Assembly: GCA_030613745.1 (NCBI GenBank) | Contig: JAUWLK010000064.1 | Location: 1 to 11,203 of the forward strand | Direction of reading: 5' to 3' | Source of the DNA: Flavobacteriaceae bacterium | GTDB lineage: Bacteria > Bacteroidota > Bacteroidia > Flavobacteriales > Flavobacteriaceae | Length of the DNA: 11,203 nucleotides | Part shown: piece by piece, positions 1-6,751 of the stretch | Layout: each line of letters opens with the position of its first letter | How positions within the stretch are numbered: the first letter of the stretch is position 1 | Translations under genes and position numbers: made by a program | Notes under the pieces: model-generated | Database searches by the model: none | What the model saw: the letters and a program-made list of their open reading frames with translations, nothing else | Told to the model about the DNA's origin: nothing

Positions 1-1
1 A

Positions 2-88
2 TTGATTGAAAGCTTTGATTATACTTATCAAATGCCATCAGGAGATTCAAGAGAATATATCTATACTTTATTTAAAAGAAATATTTAG
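2..88 (+). CDS. C-terminal tail of an unidentified gene (5' end outside window)
   Basis: The second forward frame is open from the window edge to a TAG at 86-88 and encodes 28 residues ending in YIYTLFKRNI. The frame starting at base 1 meets TGA at once. The tail is rich in aromatic and polar residues (FDYTYQMPSGDSREY) and has no motif I can assign to a family. It reads in the same direction as aqpZ, 85 bp further on, so it is plausibly the end of the preceding gene. It could also be a chance open stretch, because only 28 codons are visible. Confidence 0.5.
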   Translation: MIESFDYTYQMPSGDSREYIYTLFKRNI

Positions 89-106
89 ATTTTAAATGAT
101 AGAAAA

Positions 107-143
107 AGCGGATATTAATTTTTTTATTAAATTAGTAATCGCT
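107..143 (+). repeat. Imperfect inverted repeat, candidate terminator or leader hairpin
   Basis: The arms AGCGGATATTAAT (107-119) and ATTAGTAATCGCT (131-143) can form a 13-position stem. It has ten Watson-Crick pairs, two G-U pairs and one A-A mismatch, around an 11-nt T-rich loop. The four outer pairs (AGCG/CGCT) are G+C-rich for this A+T-rich region. It lies between the stop of the upstream gene and the aqpZ start, 30 bp before the latter. No uninterrupted T-run follows the stem, so a classical intrinsic terminator is not certain. A structure in the aqpZ leader is the alternative. Confidence 0.5.
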
Positions 144-173
144 TAACTATCAGTTTAATTAAAATTTAATAAA

Positions 174-863
174 ATGAAAAAATTAGTAGCAGAATTTATT
201 GGTACACTTTGGTTAGTACTCGGAGGTTGCGGTAGTGCAGTTTTAGCAGCCACTTTTCCTGAATTAGGTATTGGTTTTGCAGGAGTTGCTTTAGCATTTG
301 GTTTAACCGTTTTAACTATGGTTTATGCTTTAGGACATATTTCAGGAGCCCATTTTAATCCTGCAGTTTCTTTTGGGTTATGGGTTGGTGGTCGCTTTGA
401 TAAAAAAGACCTTCTTCCTTATATTGGTGCCCAAGTCTTAGGAGGAATTGTCGGTGCTGGAATTTTATATGTTATTGCAAGTGGTAAATCTGGATTTGAA
501 TTAGGTGGTTTTGCTGCTAATGGTTTTGGTGAAAATTCACCTGGTGGATATAGTATGACGGCAGCGTTGGTTACTGAAGTTGTGATGACTTTTATGTTTT
601 TAATCGTAATTTTAGGTGCTACTCACTCAAAAGCTCCTAAGGGATTTGCAGGTTTAGCTATCGGATTAAGTTTGACACTTATTCATTTGATTAGTATTCC
701 TGTTACTAATACTTCAGTTAATCCTGCAAGAAGCACAAGTCAAGCCTTTTATGTTGGAGGTTGGGCAACTGAGCAATTATGGTTGTTTTGGGTTGCTCCA
801 ATAGTTGGTGCTATACTAGCAGGTTTGGTTTATAAATTTATGTCGCCAGAAACAGAAAGTTGA
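174..863 (+). CDS. aqpZ: Aquaporin Z, water channel (MIP family)
   Basis: Inner-membrane water channel of 229 residues, the usual AqpZ length, with the six-helix, two-half-helix MIP layout. The two pore signature motifs are present: NPA at 62-64 in SGAHFNPAV, and NPA at 183-185 followed by Arg186 in SVNPARST. The narrow selectivity filter expected of a water-specific channel can be read as Phe42, His171, Thr180 and Arg186, which correspond to Phe43, His174, Thr183 and Arg189 of E. coli AqpZ. Small residues at those places would suggest a glycerol facilitator, and they are not seen. Long stretches match E. coli AqpZ as I remember it, for example around 34-49 and 169-188. G+C in two 60-base samples counted by eye is about 37-42%, above its right-hand neighbour. 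The gene probably stands alone; the next start is 79 bp away. Confidence 0.96.
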   Translation: MKKLVAEFIGTLWLVLGGCGSAVLAATFPELGIGFAGVALAFGLTVLTMVYALGHISGAHFNPAVSFGLWVGGRFDKKDLLPYIGAQVLGGIVGAGILYVIASGKSGFELGGFAANGFGENSPGGYSMTAALVTEVVMTFMFLIVILGATHSKAPKGFAGLAIGLSLTLIHLISIPVTNTSVNPARSTSQAFYVGGWATEQLWLFWVAPIVGAILAGLVYKFMSPETES

Positions 864-942
864 TATCACGCCAAAAAGAATTAATATAATATTATCAAAA
901 GTCTGTTTAAAGAGAATTTTTTAATGAAAAATAAATTTTAAA

Positions 943-1464
943 ATGATATTTACTACGGAAAGACTTATAGTAAGAAATTTTAAAATAACAGATTCTGAAG
1001 AGTTTTACGACTTGATGGGAAATGCAAATGTGATGAATCCAATTCCTTTAGAGGCTTTGTCTCGTGAAGAATGTGATAAAAAACTTCAAGAATTGATGAG
1101 GTTATCAACATTAAAATCAGAAAAATTAATATGGGCTGTAATTAATAAAAATGATTATGAATTTATCGGACTTTGTGCTTTAATTAAAAATGATGAAAAT
1201 GATAATGAAATAGCATATCGTTTGAGAGAAAAATATTGGAAAAAAGGATTTGGAACAGAAATAGCTAAGGGCTTAATAAAATATTCTTTTAAGCATTTGA
1301 ATTTTAATAAAATAACGGCAGATGTAAATATTACAAATGAAAAATCTATTAAAATTTTAAACAAATTAATGAAACCAGTTAGAGAGTTTTATAATAAAAA
1401 AGAGCAATGTATAGATAGAAGATATAAACTGGAAAAACAAGATTGGTTGAATAAAAATTTTTAA
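943..1464 (+). CDS. GNAT-family N-acetyltransferase (RimJ/Acetyltransf_3 type)
   Basis: Predicted cytoplasmic acetyl-CoA-dependent N-acetyltransferase of 173 residues, a full-length single GNAT domain. It opens with TERLIVRNF, typical of the RimJ/RimL-like branch. The acetyl-CoA pyrophosphate-binding loop appears as KKGFGTE at 100-106, after the strand IAYRLREKYW and before the helix EIAKGLIKYSF. The later N-x-x-S segment is NEKSIKILNKL at 132-142. After this segment the family usually has a Gly (KLGM or KLGF), but here the sequence reads KLMKPVREF, so one small residue seems to be missing. The ending DRRYKLEKQDW is usual for the group. The acceptor cannot be read from the sequence. The gene is very A+T-rich (18-23% G+C in two sampled 60-base stretches). 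Its TAA overlaps the stop of the convergent xdhC. Confidence 0.9.
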   Translation: MIFTTERLIVRNFKITDSEEFYDLMGNANVMNPIPLEALSREECDKKLQELMRLSTLKSEKLIWAVINKNDYEFIGLCALIKNDENDNEIAYRLREKYWKKGFGTEIAKGLIKYSFKHLNFNKITADVNITNEKSIKILNKLMKPVREFYNKKEQCIDRRYKLEKQDWLNKNF

Positions 1465-2405
1465 GAGTTTTTTACCTTGATAATTTGTGCCGCAATACTT
1501 ACAGCAATTTCATCTGGAGTTTTACTTTTTATAGGCAATCCAATTGGAGAGTGTACTTTTTTGAGTTCTTCTTCTGTAAACCCTTCTTTTAGCATAACTT
1601 CATACATGGTTTGTAATTTGGTTTTACTACCTAAAACTCCAATATATTTATATTTATTCTTAATAATTTTGCTTAATACTATTTTATCATCAGAATACTT
1701 ATTTGTCATAATGGCAACATAGCTTTCATTTCCTTGCTTGATGTGTTTTTCAATTTCCTGATATTTGATAATATGTTTTTCATGGGCATAATCATTTAAA
1801 TCGAATGTATTTAAATGTTGTCTATTATCAAAAATTACGATATGAAATCCTAATAATTTAAATATTTTTGAAGTCGAAAGGCCAACATGTCCACCACCAA
1901 CTAAATATAGTGTGTCTTTAAAACCAATTTGTTCTTTATAATACCAATTTTCAGAATTATTAATTTTATAATGATATTGGGTTACAATTTTTCCAAGATT
2001 AAATTCAAATAAAGTAGGAGTTAAGTGTAATACTCCTTTTTGATTTTTTTGTAAACAATCAATAATTTTTTTAATTACTTGTAAATGATTTTTATCTAAG
2101 GGATGAAAAATTATAGTCTGTTCTCCCGAGCAGATCAATCCTGATTTATCTTTTATTTTTCCTTTATGTATTTGTCTTTTTAAAAATATGGATTGGGATT
2201 TGTTATTAAGTAATTTTTTTATTTCTTCAACCAAATTAAATTCCATTATACCACCACCAACAGACCCAAAAATTGAACCGTCCTCTGCAACTAACATTTT
2301 AAAGCCTTGTCGTCCGGGTGAACTACCAATATTTTCAATAACTGTAAGAAGATAAACTTTTTGGTTTTCTTGTAATTTTGTTAAAAGAGTATTCCAGAAT
2401 TTCAT
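1461..2405 (-). CDS. xdhC: XdhC/CoxI-family protein, molybdenum cofactor maturation factor for xanthine dehydrogenase
   Basis: In Rhodobacter capsulatus, XdhC binds molybdenum cofactor, protects it during sulfuration and passes it to XdhB, without being part of the final enzyme. This 314-residue protein has both parts of the family. The N-terminal XdhC/CoxI domain shows GSSPGRQG at 27-34, GSVGGGIME at 47-55 and ICSGE at 91-95; the Cys is in the position usual for this family. The C-terminal Rossmann-like domain starts with the glycine-rich LVGGGHVG at 168-175, followed by GVLGSK at 256-261 and the family ending HSPIGLP...TPDEIAVSIAAQI at 285-308. It is the last gene of the operon and starts 5 bp after the stop of the membrane-protein gene. 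Its own stop overlaps that of the acetyltransferase gene from the other side. Confidence 0.93.
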   Translation of the reverse strand: MKFWNTLLTKLQENQKVYLLTVIENIGSSPGRQGFKMLVAEDGSIFGSVGGGIMEFNLVEEIKKLLNNKSQSIFLKRQIHKGKIKDKSGLICSGEQTIIFHPLDKNHLQVIKKIIDCLQKNQKGVLHLTPTLFEFNLGKIVTQYHYKINNSENWYYKEQIGFKDTLYLVGGGHVGLSTSKIFKLLGFHIVIFDNRQHLNTFDLNDYAHEKHIIKYQEIEKHIKQGNESYVAIMTNKYSDDKIVLSKIIKNKYKYIGVLGSKTKLQTMYEVMLKEGFTEEELKKVHSPIGLPIKSKTPDEIAVSIAAQIIKVKNS

Positions 2406-2410
2406 AAAAA

Positions 2411-2899
2411 TTAATTAAATATATTTTCACTAAATGCATAATAAATAGCCATTAATCCTGAAAATATAGCACTAGCTAAAAAACGCCATTTGAGATGAAA
2501 TTTATTTTGGATGATATAATTTGCTACAAATGAAATAGGAATATTGACCAAAAATGACCAAAAGGCTACTATGAGTAAATTCGTGCTGATATCTTGTAAA
2601 TGACCAGAAAATAATTTGATAAAAAATAAATGCCTTGCAATCCAAATTGGGTTAAAATACAATATAGCCAAAGCAGTTTTGGTCAAAGTTTTTAAAATAC
2701 CTGATAAGGTTTTTGTTTTTTTATCAATCCAATGAAAATAGTTAGGTATTTCAAAAGCATAAACGGTTGCACCAATAAATATCATTCCAAAAAAACGACT
2801 CCACATAAATTCGTCAAGTAAAAGAGATGCAATTGTATCTCCTGCACTATAAATAATAGCACCGCGTAGTATATTTGATTTTGTATAGCTAATTTTCAT
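2411..2899 (-). CDS. Small multi-pass membrane protein inside the xdh operon, possibly Mpv17/PMP22-like
   Basis: A protein of 162 residues with four to five hydrophobic segments, near 10-28, 36-53, 71-95, 104-128 and 137-157, so almost certainly an integral inner-membrane protein. There is no cleavable signal peptide. Motifs that can be seen are SAGDTIAS at 18-25, an Arg at 35, IPNYFHWID at 51-59, and WSFLVNIPISF at 114-124 followed by KWRF. The spacing of Gly-Asp, Arg, Pro...His-Trp...Asp and the late Trp...Asn...Pro...Arg block loosely recalls the Mpv17/PMP22 channel family. That is my inference from a weak match and may be wrong. Its start lies inside the end of xdhB (11-bp overlap) and xdhC follows after 5 bp, so it is firmly part of the operon. 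A role in purine entry, or in placing the enzyme at the membrane, would fit the location but is not shown by the sequence. Confidence 0.82.
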   Translation of the reverse strand: MKISYTKSNILRGAIIYSAGDTIASLLLDEFMWSRFFGMIFIGATVYAFEIPNYFHWIDKKTKTLSGILKTLTKTALAILYFNPIWIARHLFFIKLFSGHLQDISTNLLIVAFWSFLVNIPISFVANYIIQNKFHLKWRFLASAIFSGLMAIYYAFSENIFN

Positions 2900-5141
2900 A
2901 TAGTCCCATCAATACTTTTTCCGGTGTAAAAGGTGAATGAAATTTCAGTTTGTAATTTGGATTAAATGCAGAAACAGCATTTTGAATGGCAAAATAAGTA
3001 CCTATTCCATACATTAACGGAGGTTCTCCCACTGCTTTTGATTTTAATATTGCCATATCATTACCTTTTGTTTCTAACGGGATAACATCTACTGTTTTGG
3101 GTATAGAAAACAAATCAGGAATTTTGTATGAAGATAAAGTATTTGATAATAATTGTCCGTTTTCATTATAAACAATCTCTTCCATAGTCATCCAACCAAT
3201 ACCTTGTGCCAAAGCACCTTCTACCTGCCCCATATCAATACCTAAATTCATACTTGTACCAAAATCATGAACAATTTGTACCGCATCAATTTCATAAGTA
3301 CCTCGAAGACAATCTATCGTTGCTGTAGTAATAGCAGTTCCGTAAACATGATATGCAAACGGATGACCTTTTTCTTTTGTTTTATCAAAATGAATAATTG
3401 GCGTAGCATAATGTGCATTTTCTGATAATGCAACACGTTCTATCATAGCTTGAGCGATTACTTTTTCCCAGGATAAATTAGATTTTTTATCATTTATAAA
3501 AACAAAATCTTTTTTAAAAACTACTTGATTTTCCTTTACGGATAACATTTTAGATGCAACTAATTTCAATCTTTCAATTAATGAATTACAGGCTTGTAAA
3601 ACGGCTTTTCCATTTAAATCGGCTGTTGCACTTGCTGCTGTAGGCGAAGTATTAGCAACTCTTGTTGTGTTTGTTGTTTCTAATTTGACTTTTGATGGGC
3701 TAATACCCAAAGTATTAAAAGCTACTTGCAACATTTTTGTATTGACACTTTGTCCCATTTCAACGGCACCCGTACTAACTCCCACACTTCCATCTTGATA
3801 AATATGAATTAAGGCTCTGGCATGATTCATAGGTGTGTTGGTGAATGAAATTCCAAATGCAATAGGCATTAAAGAAATACCTTTTTTAAATTGTAAGTTT
3901 TCTTTGTTAAAATTTTCAATTTCTTTTTCAAGTTTTTTTAAATCAAACTTTTCTTTTGTAGTAAACCAACTTTTTTGTGCTTCTACTTGTGTAGCGATTT
4001 GACCATAAGAAAATTCATCATTTTCTGTTAATAAATTTGCTTCTTGAATTAACCTTTTATTAATACCAATTTCATTAGCTGCTTTGGCAATAGCAGATTC
4101 TATAACAAACATTCCTTGTGGTCCACCAAAACCTCTAAAAGCAGTGTTTGGAGGTAAATTAGTTTTACAACTATAAACAGTTGTTGTTACGTTTGGAATG
4201 AAATAACTATTTGTTGCATGAAATAAAGTTCTTTCAGCTATGGAAGGAGACAAATCAGCAGCAGCACCCGAATTTTGTAAAAAATCAACCTCAAATGCCT
4301 GTATTTTTAAATCTTTGGTTAAGCCGATTTTAAAGGTAGATTCATAGGGGTGTCGTTTACCCGTCATGCGCATATCATCATGTCGGTTTAAAACAAATTT
4401 TACAGGTTTTTTTAATTGCTGAACAGCAACTGCTGTCATCACAGCCCATGCTGTTGCTTGGTCTTCTTTACCTCCAAACGCACCACCCAATCTAATAACG
4501 TCAACTTCAATTTTATGCATAGGAATCCCCAATACTTTTGCAACTGTTTTCTGGACAATTGTTGGTCCTTGTGTTGAAGAAGTGATTTTAATATTCCCAT
4601 TTTCCATAGGAATTGCATAAGAACCTTGTGTTTCTAGATACAAATGTTCCTGACCATTGGAAAAAGTATTTCCTTCATAAACATAATTACATTTTGCGAA
4701 AGAGTTTTCAGTATTTCCTAATTTAAAACTTCTTGGAGCATTTATAAAACTACCTTGTTCTTTGGCCTCTTTTGCAGTTGTTATTACAGGTAATTCTTCA
4801 ATATCAATTTTAATAAGTGCTCTTGCTTTTTTTGCAATAGCTTCATTTTTTGCCACAATAAAGGCAATTGGTTGCCCTATAAAATGGACTTCCTTTTCTG
4901 CCCAAAGAGGTTCATCGGGTATAATCCCTCCAATTTGATTTTCCCCTAAAATATCTTTGTAAGTAAAAATTTTGATCACTCCTTTGATTGCTTCCGCTTT
5001 AGCGTAATTAACCGAAATAATTTTACCGTGTGCTTTTGGAGAATCAAACACCAAACCAAATAAAGTGTCTTGCCTTGTAATAATATCATCTACAAAAAGC
5101 GATTCACCTCTTAAATGACCAAAAGAATCAATATTTTTCAT
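2889..5141 (-). CDS. xdhB: Xanthine dehydrogenase, molybdopterin-binding subunit
   Basis: Catalytic subunit of cytoplasmic xanthine dehydrogenase, which hydroxylates hypoxanthine and xanthine to urate at a molybdenum centre. The 750 residues are close to the R. capsulatus subunit. A small N-terminal a/b hammerhead domain (about 8-125) is followed by the two Moco-binding domains. Residues seen are Gln191 (STQGPT), GGAFGGKE with Glu226, NTAFRGFGGPQG with Arg336, VEMGQ at 460-464, SPTAAS at 499-504 and KAVGEPP with Glu706. Glu226, Arg336 and Glu706 match bovine Glu802, Arg880 and Glu1261, which points to a true purine oxidase rather than a CO dehydrogenase or aldehyde oxidase. I chose the ATG at 5141: it begins MKNIDSFGHLRGES, as the family does. 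The frame stays open to 5249, but the extra 36 residues lie within xdhA and are not family-like. It overlaps xdhA by 14 bp and the next gene by 11 bp. Confidence 0.95.
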   Translation of the reverse strand: MKNIDSFGHLRGESLFVDDIITRQDTLFGLVFDSPKAHGKIISVNYAKAEAIKGVIKIFTYKDILGENQIGGIIPDEPLWAEKEVHFIGQPIAFIVAKNEAIAKKARALIKIDIEELPVITTAKEAKEQGSFINAPRSFKLGNTENSFAKCNYVYEGNTFSNGQEHLYLETQGSYAIPMENGNIKITSSTQGPTIVQKTVAKVLGIPMHKIEVDVIRLGGAFGGKEDQATAWAVMTAVAVQQLKKPVKFVLNRHDDMRMTGKRHPYESTFKIGLTKDLKIQAFEVDFLQNSGAAADLSPSIAERTLFHATNSYFIPNVTTTVYSCKTNLPPNTAFRGFGGPQGMFVIESAIAKAANEIGINKRLIQEANLLTENDEFSYGQIATQVEAQKSWFTTKEKFDLKKLEKEIENFNKENLQFKKGISLMPIAFGISFTNTPMNHARALIHIYQDGSVGVSTGAVEMGQSVNTKMLQVAFNTLGISPSKVKLETTNTTRVANTSPTAASATADLNGKAVLQACNSLIERLKLVASKMLSVKENQVVFKKDFVFINDKKSNLSWEKVIAQAMIERVALSENAHYATPIIHFDKTKEKGHPFAYHVYGTAITTATIDCLRGTYEIDAVQIVHDFGTSMNLGIDMGQVEGALAQGIGWMTMEEIVYNENGQLLSNTLSSYKIPDLFSIPKTVDVIPLETKGNDMAILKSKAVGEPPLMYGIGTYFAIQNAVSAFNPNYKLKFHSPFTPEKVLMGLYEN

Positions 5142-6555
5142 AGTTTTTGTTATTAATAAGGTTTTGAAATTTGATTTTTTCAGGGAATAATTCAATAAAA
5201 TGAGCAAAAAATAACTGTCTTGCCAGCAATCGTTTATAATTGGATGCACCTCTTACATCACTAATCGGACTTATTTCTGATTGCAATATTTTTTCTGCTT
5301 GTTTGATTGTTTCTGTATTAATTGTTTTTCCTTTTAGGAAGCCATTTGTTTTTGTCAAAAATTTAGGAATCGCAGCAACGCCTCCTAATGAAAAATAAGC
5401 GGTGCTAATTTTGTTGTTTTTTATAATAATTTTACTTGCAGAATTTACACTGGCAATATCTAAATGTGTTCGTTTACTTACTTTTTCAAAATGAAAGTAA
5501 GTATTTTTAACAGGGATTGAAAAAGATACTGAACTAATTAATTCATCATCTTGTAAATCGTATTTTTTATAATTTTGATGAAATTTTTGAAAAGGTATTT
5601 CCCTTGTTGTTCCGTTATTATGTTTAATTGTTAAGATGCTATTTAAAGCTAAAAAAAAGATTGACATATCACCAATTGGCGATGCGTTTACAAAGTTTCC
5701 ACCCAGCGTTCCCATATTTCTAATTTGCTGTGATGAAACTAATTTTAAATAAGTATTCAACTTTGGGAAAATCATTTGGAATTTTTCATTTTCTAATATT
5801 TCAGTAACTGTTGTACTAGCTCCAATGGTACAAATATTATCAGAAAACAGGATACCTTTTAAAGAAGGATCTTCTCCAATTAACTGTATTTTTTCTTCAG
5901 ATAATTGATCTGCATATCGAACAAATAAGTCAGTTCCGTTGGCAACTATTGTTCCGTTTAAAGAGTTTAAATTTTGAATATTTAAATCATTCAGTTTCTT
6001 TGGGATATCGATAAAATAATTTGGAATAAAACACTCATCGATTAACCATTTTATTTGGTGATTAGCATCTTTGAATATTAGTTTTTCTGTTATGTTTTTT
6101 GCTGCTTTTTCTATGGATTTATATCCTGTACAACGACAAATATTTCCGCTTATAGCGTCATGACTTGTATTGAGATTGCCATTAGAATTAGTTAAGGCAT
6201 AACCAGTTAATGAAACTGCAAAACCTGGAGTGCAAAATCCACATTGTGTAGCATGGTTATCATACAAAGACTGTTGAACGGTATTAAGATTTTGAGATAA
6301 ATTAACACCCTCAATAGTTACAATATGTTTTCCGTTAGCATTTCCCAAAGGAGAAATACATGAAGTGATACTTTGGTAAGATATTTTGTTGTTTTTGAGT
6401 GTTCCAACTAAAACAGTACAAGCGCCACAATCCCCTTCTCTGCAACCTATTTTTGTGCCTTTTAATTGTTCGTTTTTACGGATAAAATCAAGTAAGGTCA
6501 TGCCAGAATTGGCTGATGTTTTAATGATTTTATTGTTTAATATAAATTGAATCAT
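5128..6555 (-). CDS. xdhA: Xanthine dehydrogenase small subunit, [2Fe-2S] and FAD-binding
   Basis: Electron-transfer subunit of xanthine dehydrogenase: electrons from the molybdenum site in XdhB pass through two [2Fe-2S] clusters to FAD and then to NAD+. From the ATG at 6555 it has 475 residues, near the 462 of R. capsulatus XdhA. The plant-type ferredoxin domain has Cys38, Cys43, Cys46 and Cys66. The helical second cluster domain has Cys105, Cys108, Cys140 and Cys142 in the CxxC-x31-CxC pattern. The FAD domain shows NGTDLFV at 206-212 and TLGGNFVNASPIGD at 283-296, followed by the CO-dehydrogenase flavoprotein C-terminal domain. An in-frame TTG four codons earlier (6567) is possible, but MIQFILNN is the typical family beginning. 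It is the first gene of the operon, divergent from the gene at 6752. No strong promoter motif was found in front of it. Confidence 0.94.
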   Translation of the reverse strand: MIQFILNNKIIKTSANSGMTLLDFIRKNEQLKGTKIGCREGDCGACTVLVGTLKNNKISYQSITSCISPLGNANGKHIVTIEGVNLSQNLNTVQQSLYDNHATQCGFCTPGFAVSLTGYALTNSNGNLNTSHDAISGNICRCTGYKSIEKAAKNITEKLIFKDANHQIKWLIDECFIPNYFIDIPKKLNDLNIQNLNSLNGTIVANGTDLFVRYADQLSEEKIQLIGEDPSLKGILFSDNICTIGASTTVTEILENEKFQMIFPKLNTYLKLVSSQQIRNMGTLGGNFVNASPIGDMSIFFLALNSILTIKHNNGTTREIPFQKFHQNYKKYDLQDDELISSVSFSIPVKNTYFHFEKVSKRTHLDIASVNSASKIIIKNNKISTAYFSLGGVAAIPKFLTKTNGFLKGKTINTETIKQAEKILQSEISPISDVRGASNYKRLLARQLFFAHFIELFPEKIKFQNLINNKNYEKY

Positions 6556-6616
6556 AAGCGATGGCAAGATATTAAAAATTGTATGAAATATATTTTTAAT
6601 ACATCTTTAATTGGAA

Positions 6617-6624
6617 TAAGTTTG
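6617..6624 (+). promoter_or_regulatory. Possible Bacteroidota -7 element in the divergent intergenic region
   Basis: TAAGTTTG matches the TAnnTTTG consensus of Flavobacterium/Bacteroides housekeeping promoters exactly. It lies 128 bp before the plus-strand gene at 6752, in the 196-bp gap shared with the divergent xdhA. No TTG is found at the expected distance upstream, and an 8-base motif with two free positions is easily met by chance here, so this is weak. A nearer alternative is TTG at 6689-6691 with TAACTTG at 6710-6716 (18-bp spacer), which fits the spacing better but the -7 consensus worse. Confidence 0.2.
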
Positions 6625-6751
6625 GTAAAAATGATTGTTAGAGCAAATAGAATAAAAAAGCAGAATAATTTAAAATGTTAAAAGCCTTTTGCATATCTTT
6701 AAAAAGCATTAACTTGTGATTGAAAACAAACACTAAAAATTTCTTTATACA

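Noticed and set aside
860..898. Possible terminator hairpin after aqpZ (TTGATA ... TATCAA)
   Set aside because: The six-base arms are 27 nt apart and A+T-rich, and the inner TAATATAATATTA cannot form a sound loop; such pairs are expected by chance here.
1155..1364. Minus-strand open frame of 69 codons opposite the acetyltransferase
   Set aside because: Antisense to the acetyl-CoA-binding part of a clear GNAT gene, with no motif of its own.
1477..1722. Open frame of 81 codons on the plus strand opposite xdhC
   Set aside because: It lies fully antisense to the conserved C-terminal domain of XdhC, is low-complexity hydrophobic, and is explained by the codon pattern of the real gene.
5142..5249. 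N-terminal extension of XdhB from an upstream ATG at 5249
   Set aside because: The 36 extra residues lie wholly inside the end of xdhA, are unlike any XdhB N-terminus, and the ATG at 5141 begins directly with the family-like MKNIDSFGHLRGES.
6556..6567. TTG start adding four residues to XdhA
   Set aside because: ATG at 6555 gives the usual start with a beta-strand of the ferredoxin domain; a rarer TTG is not needed. It cannot be wholly excluded.
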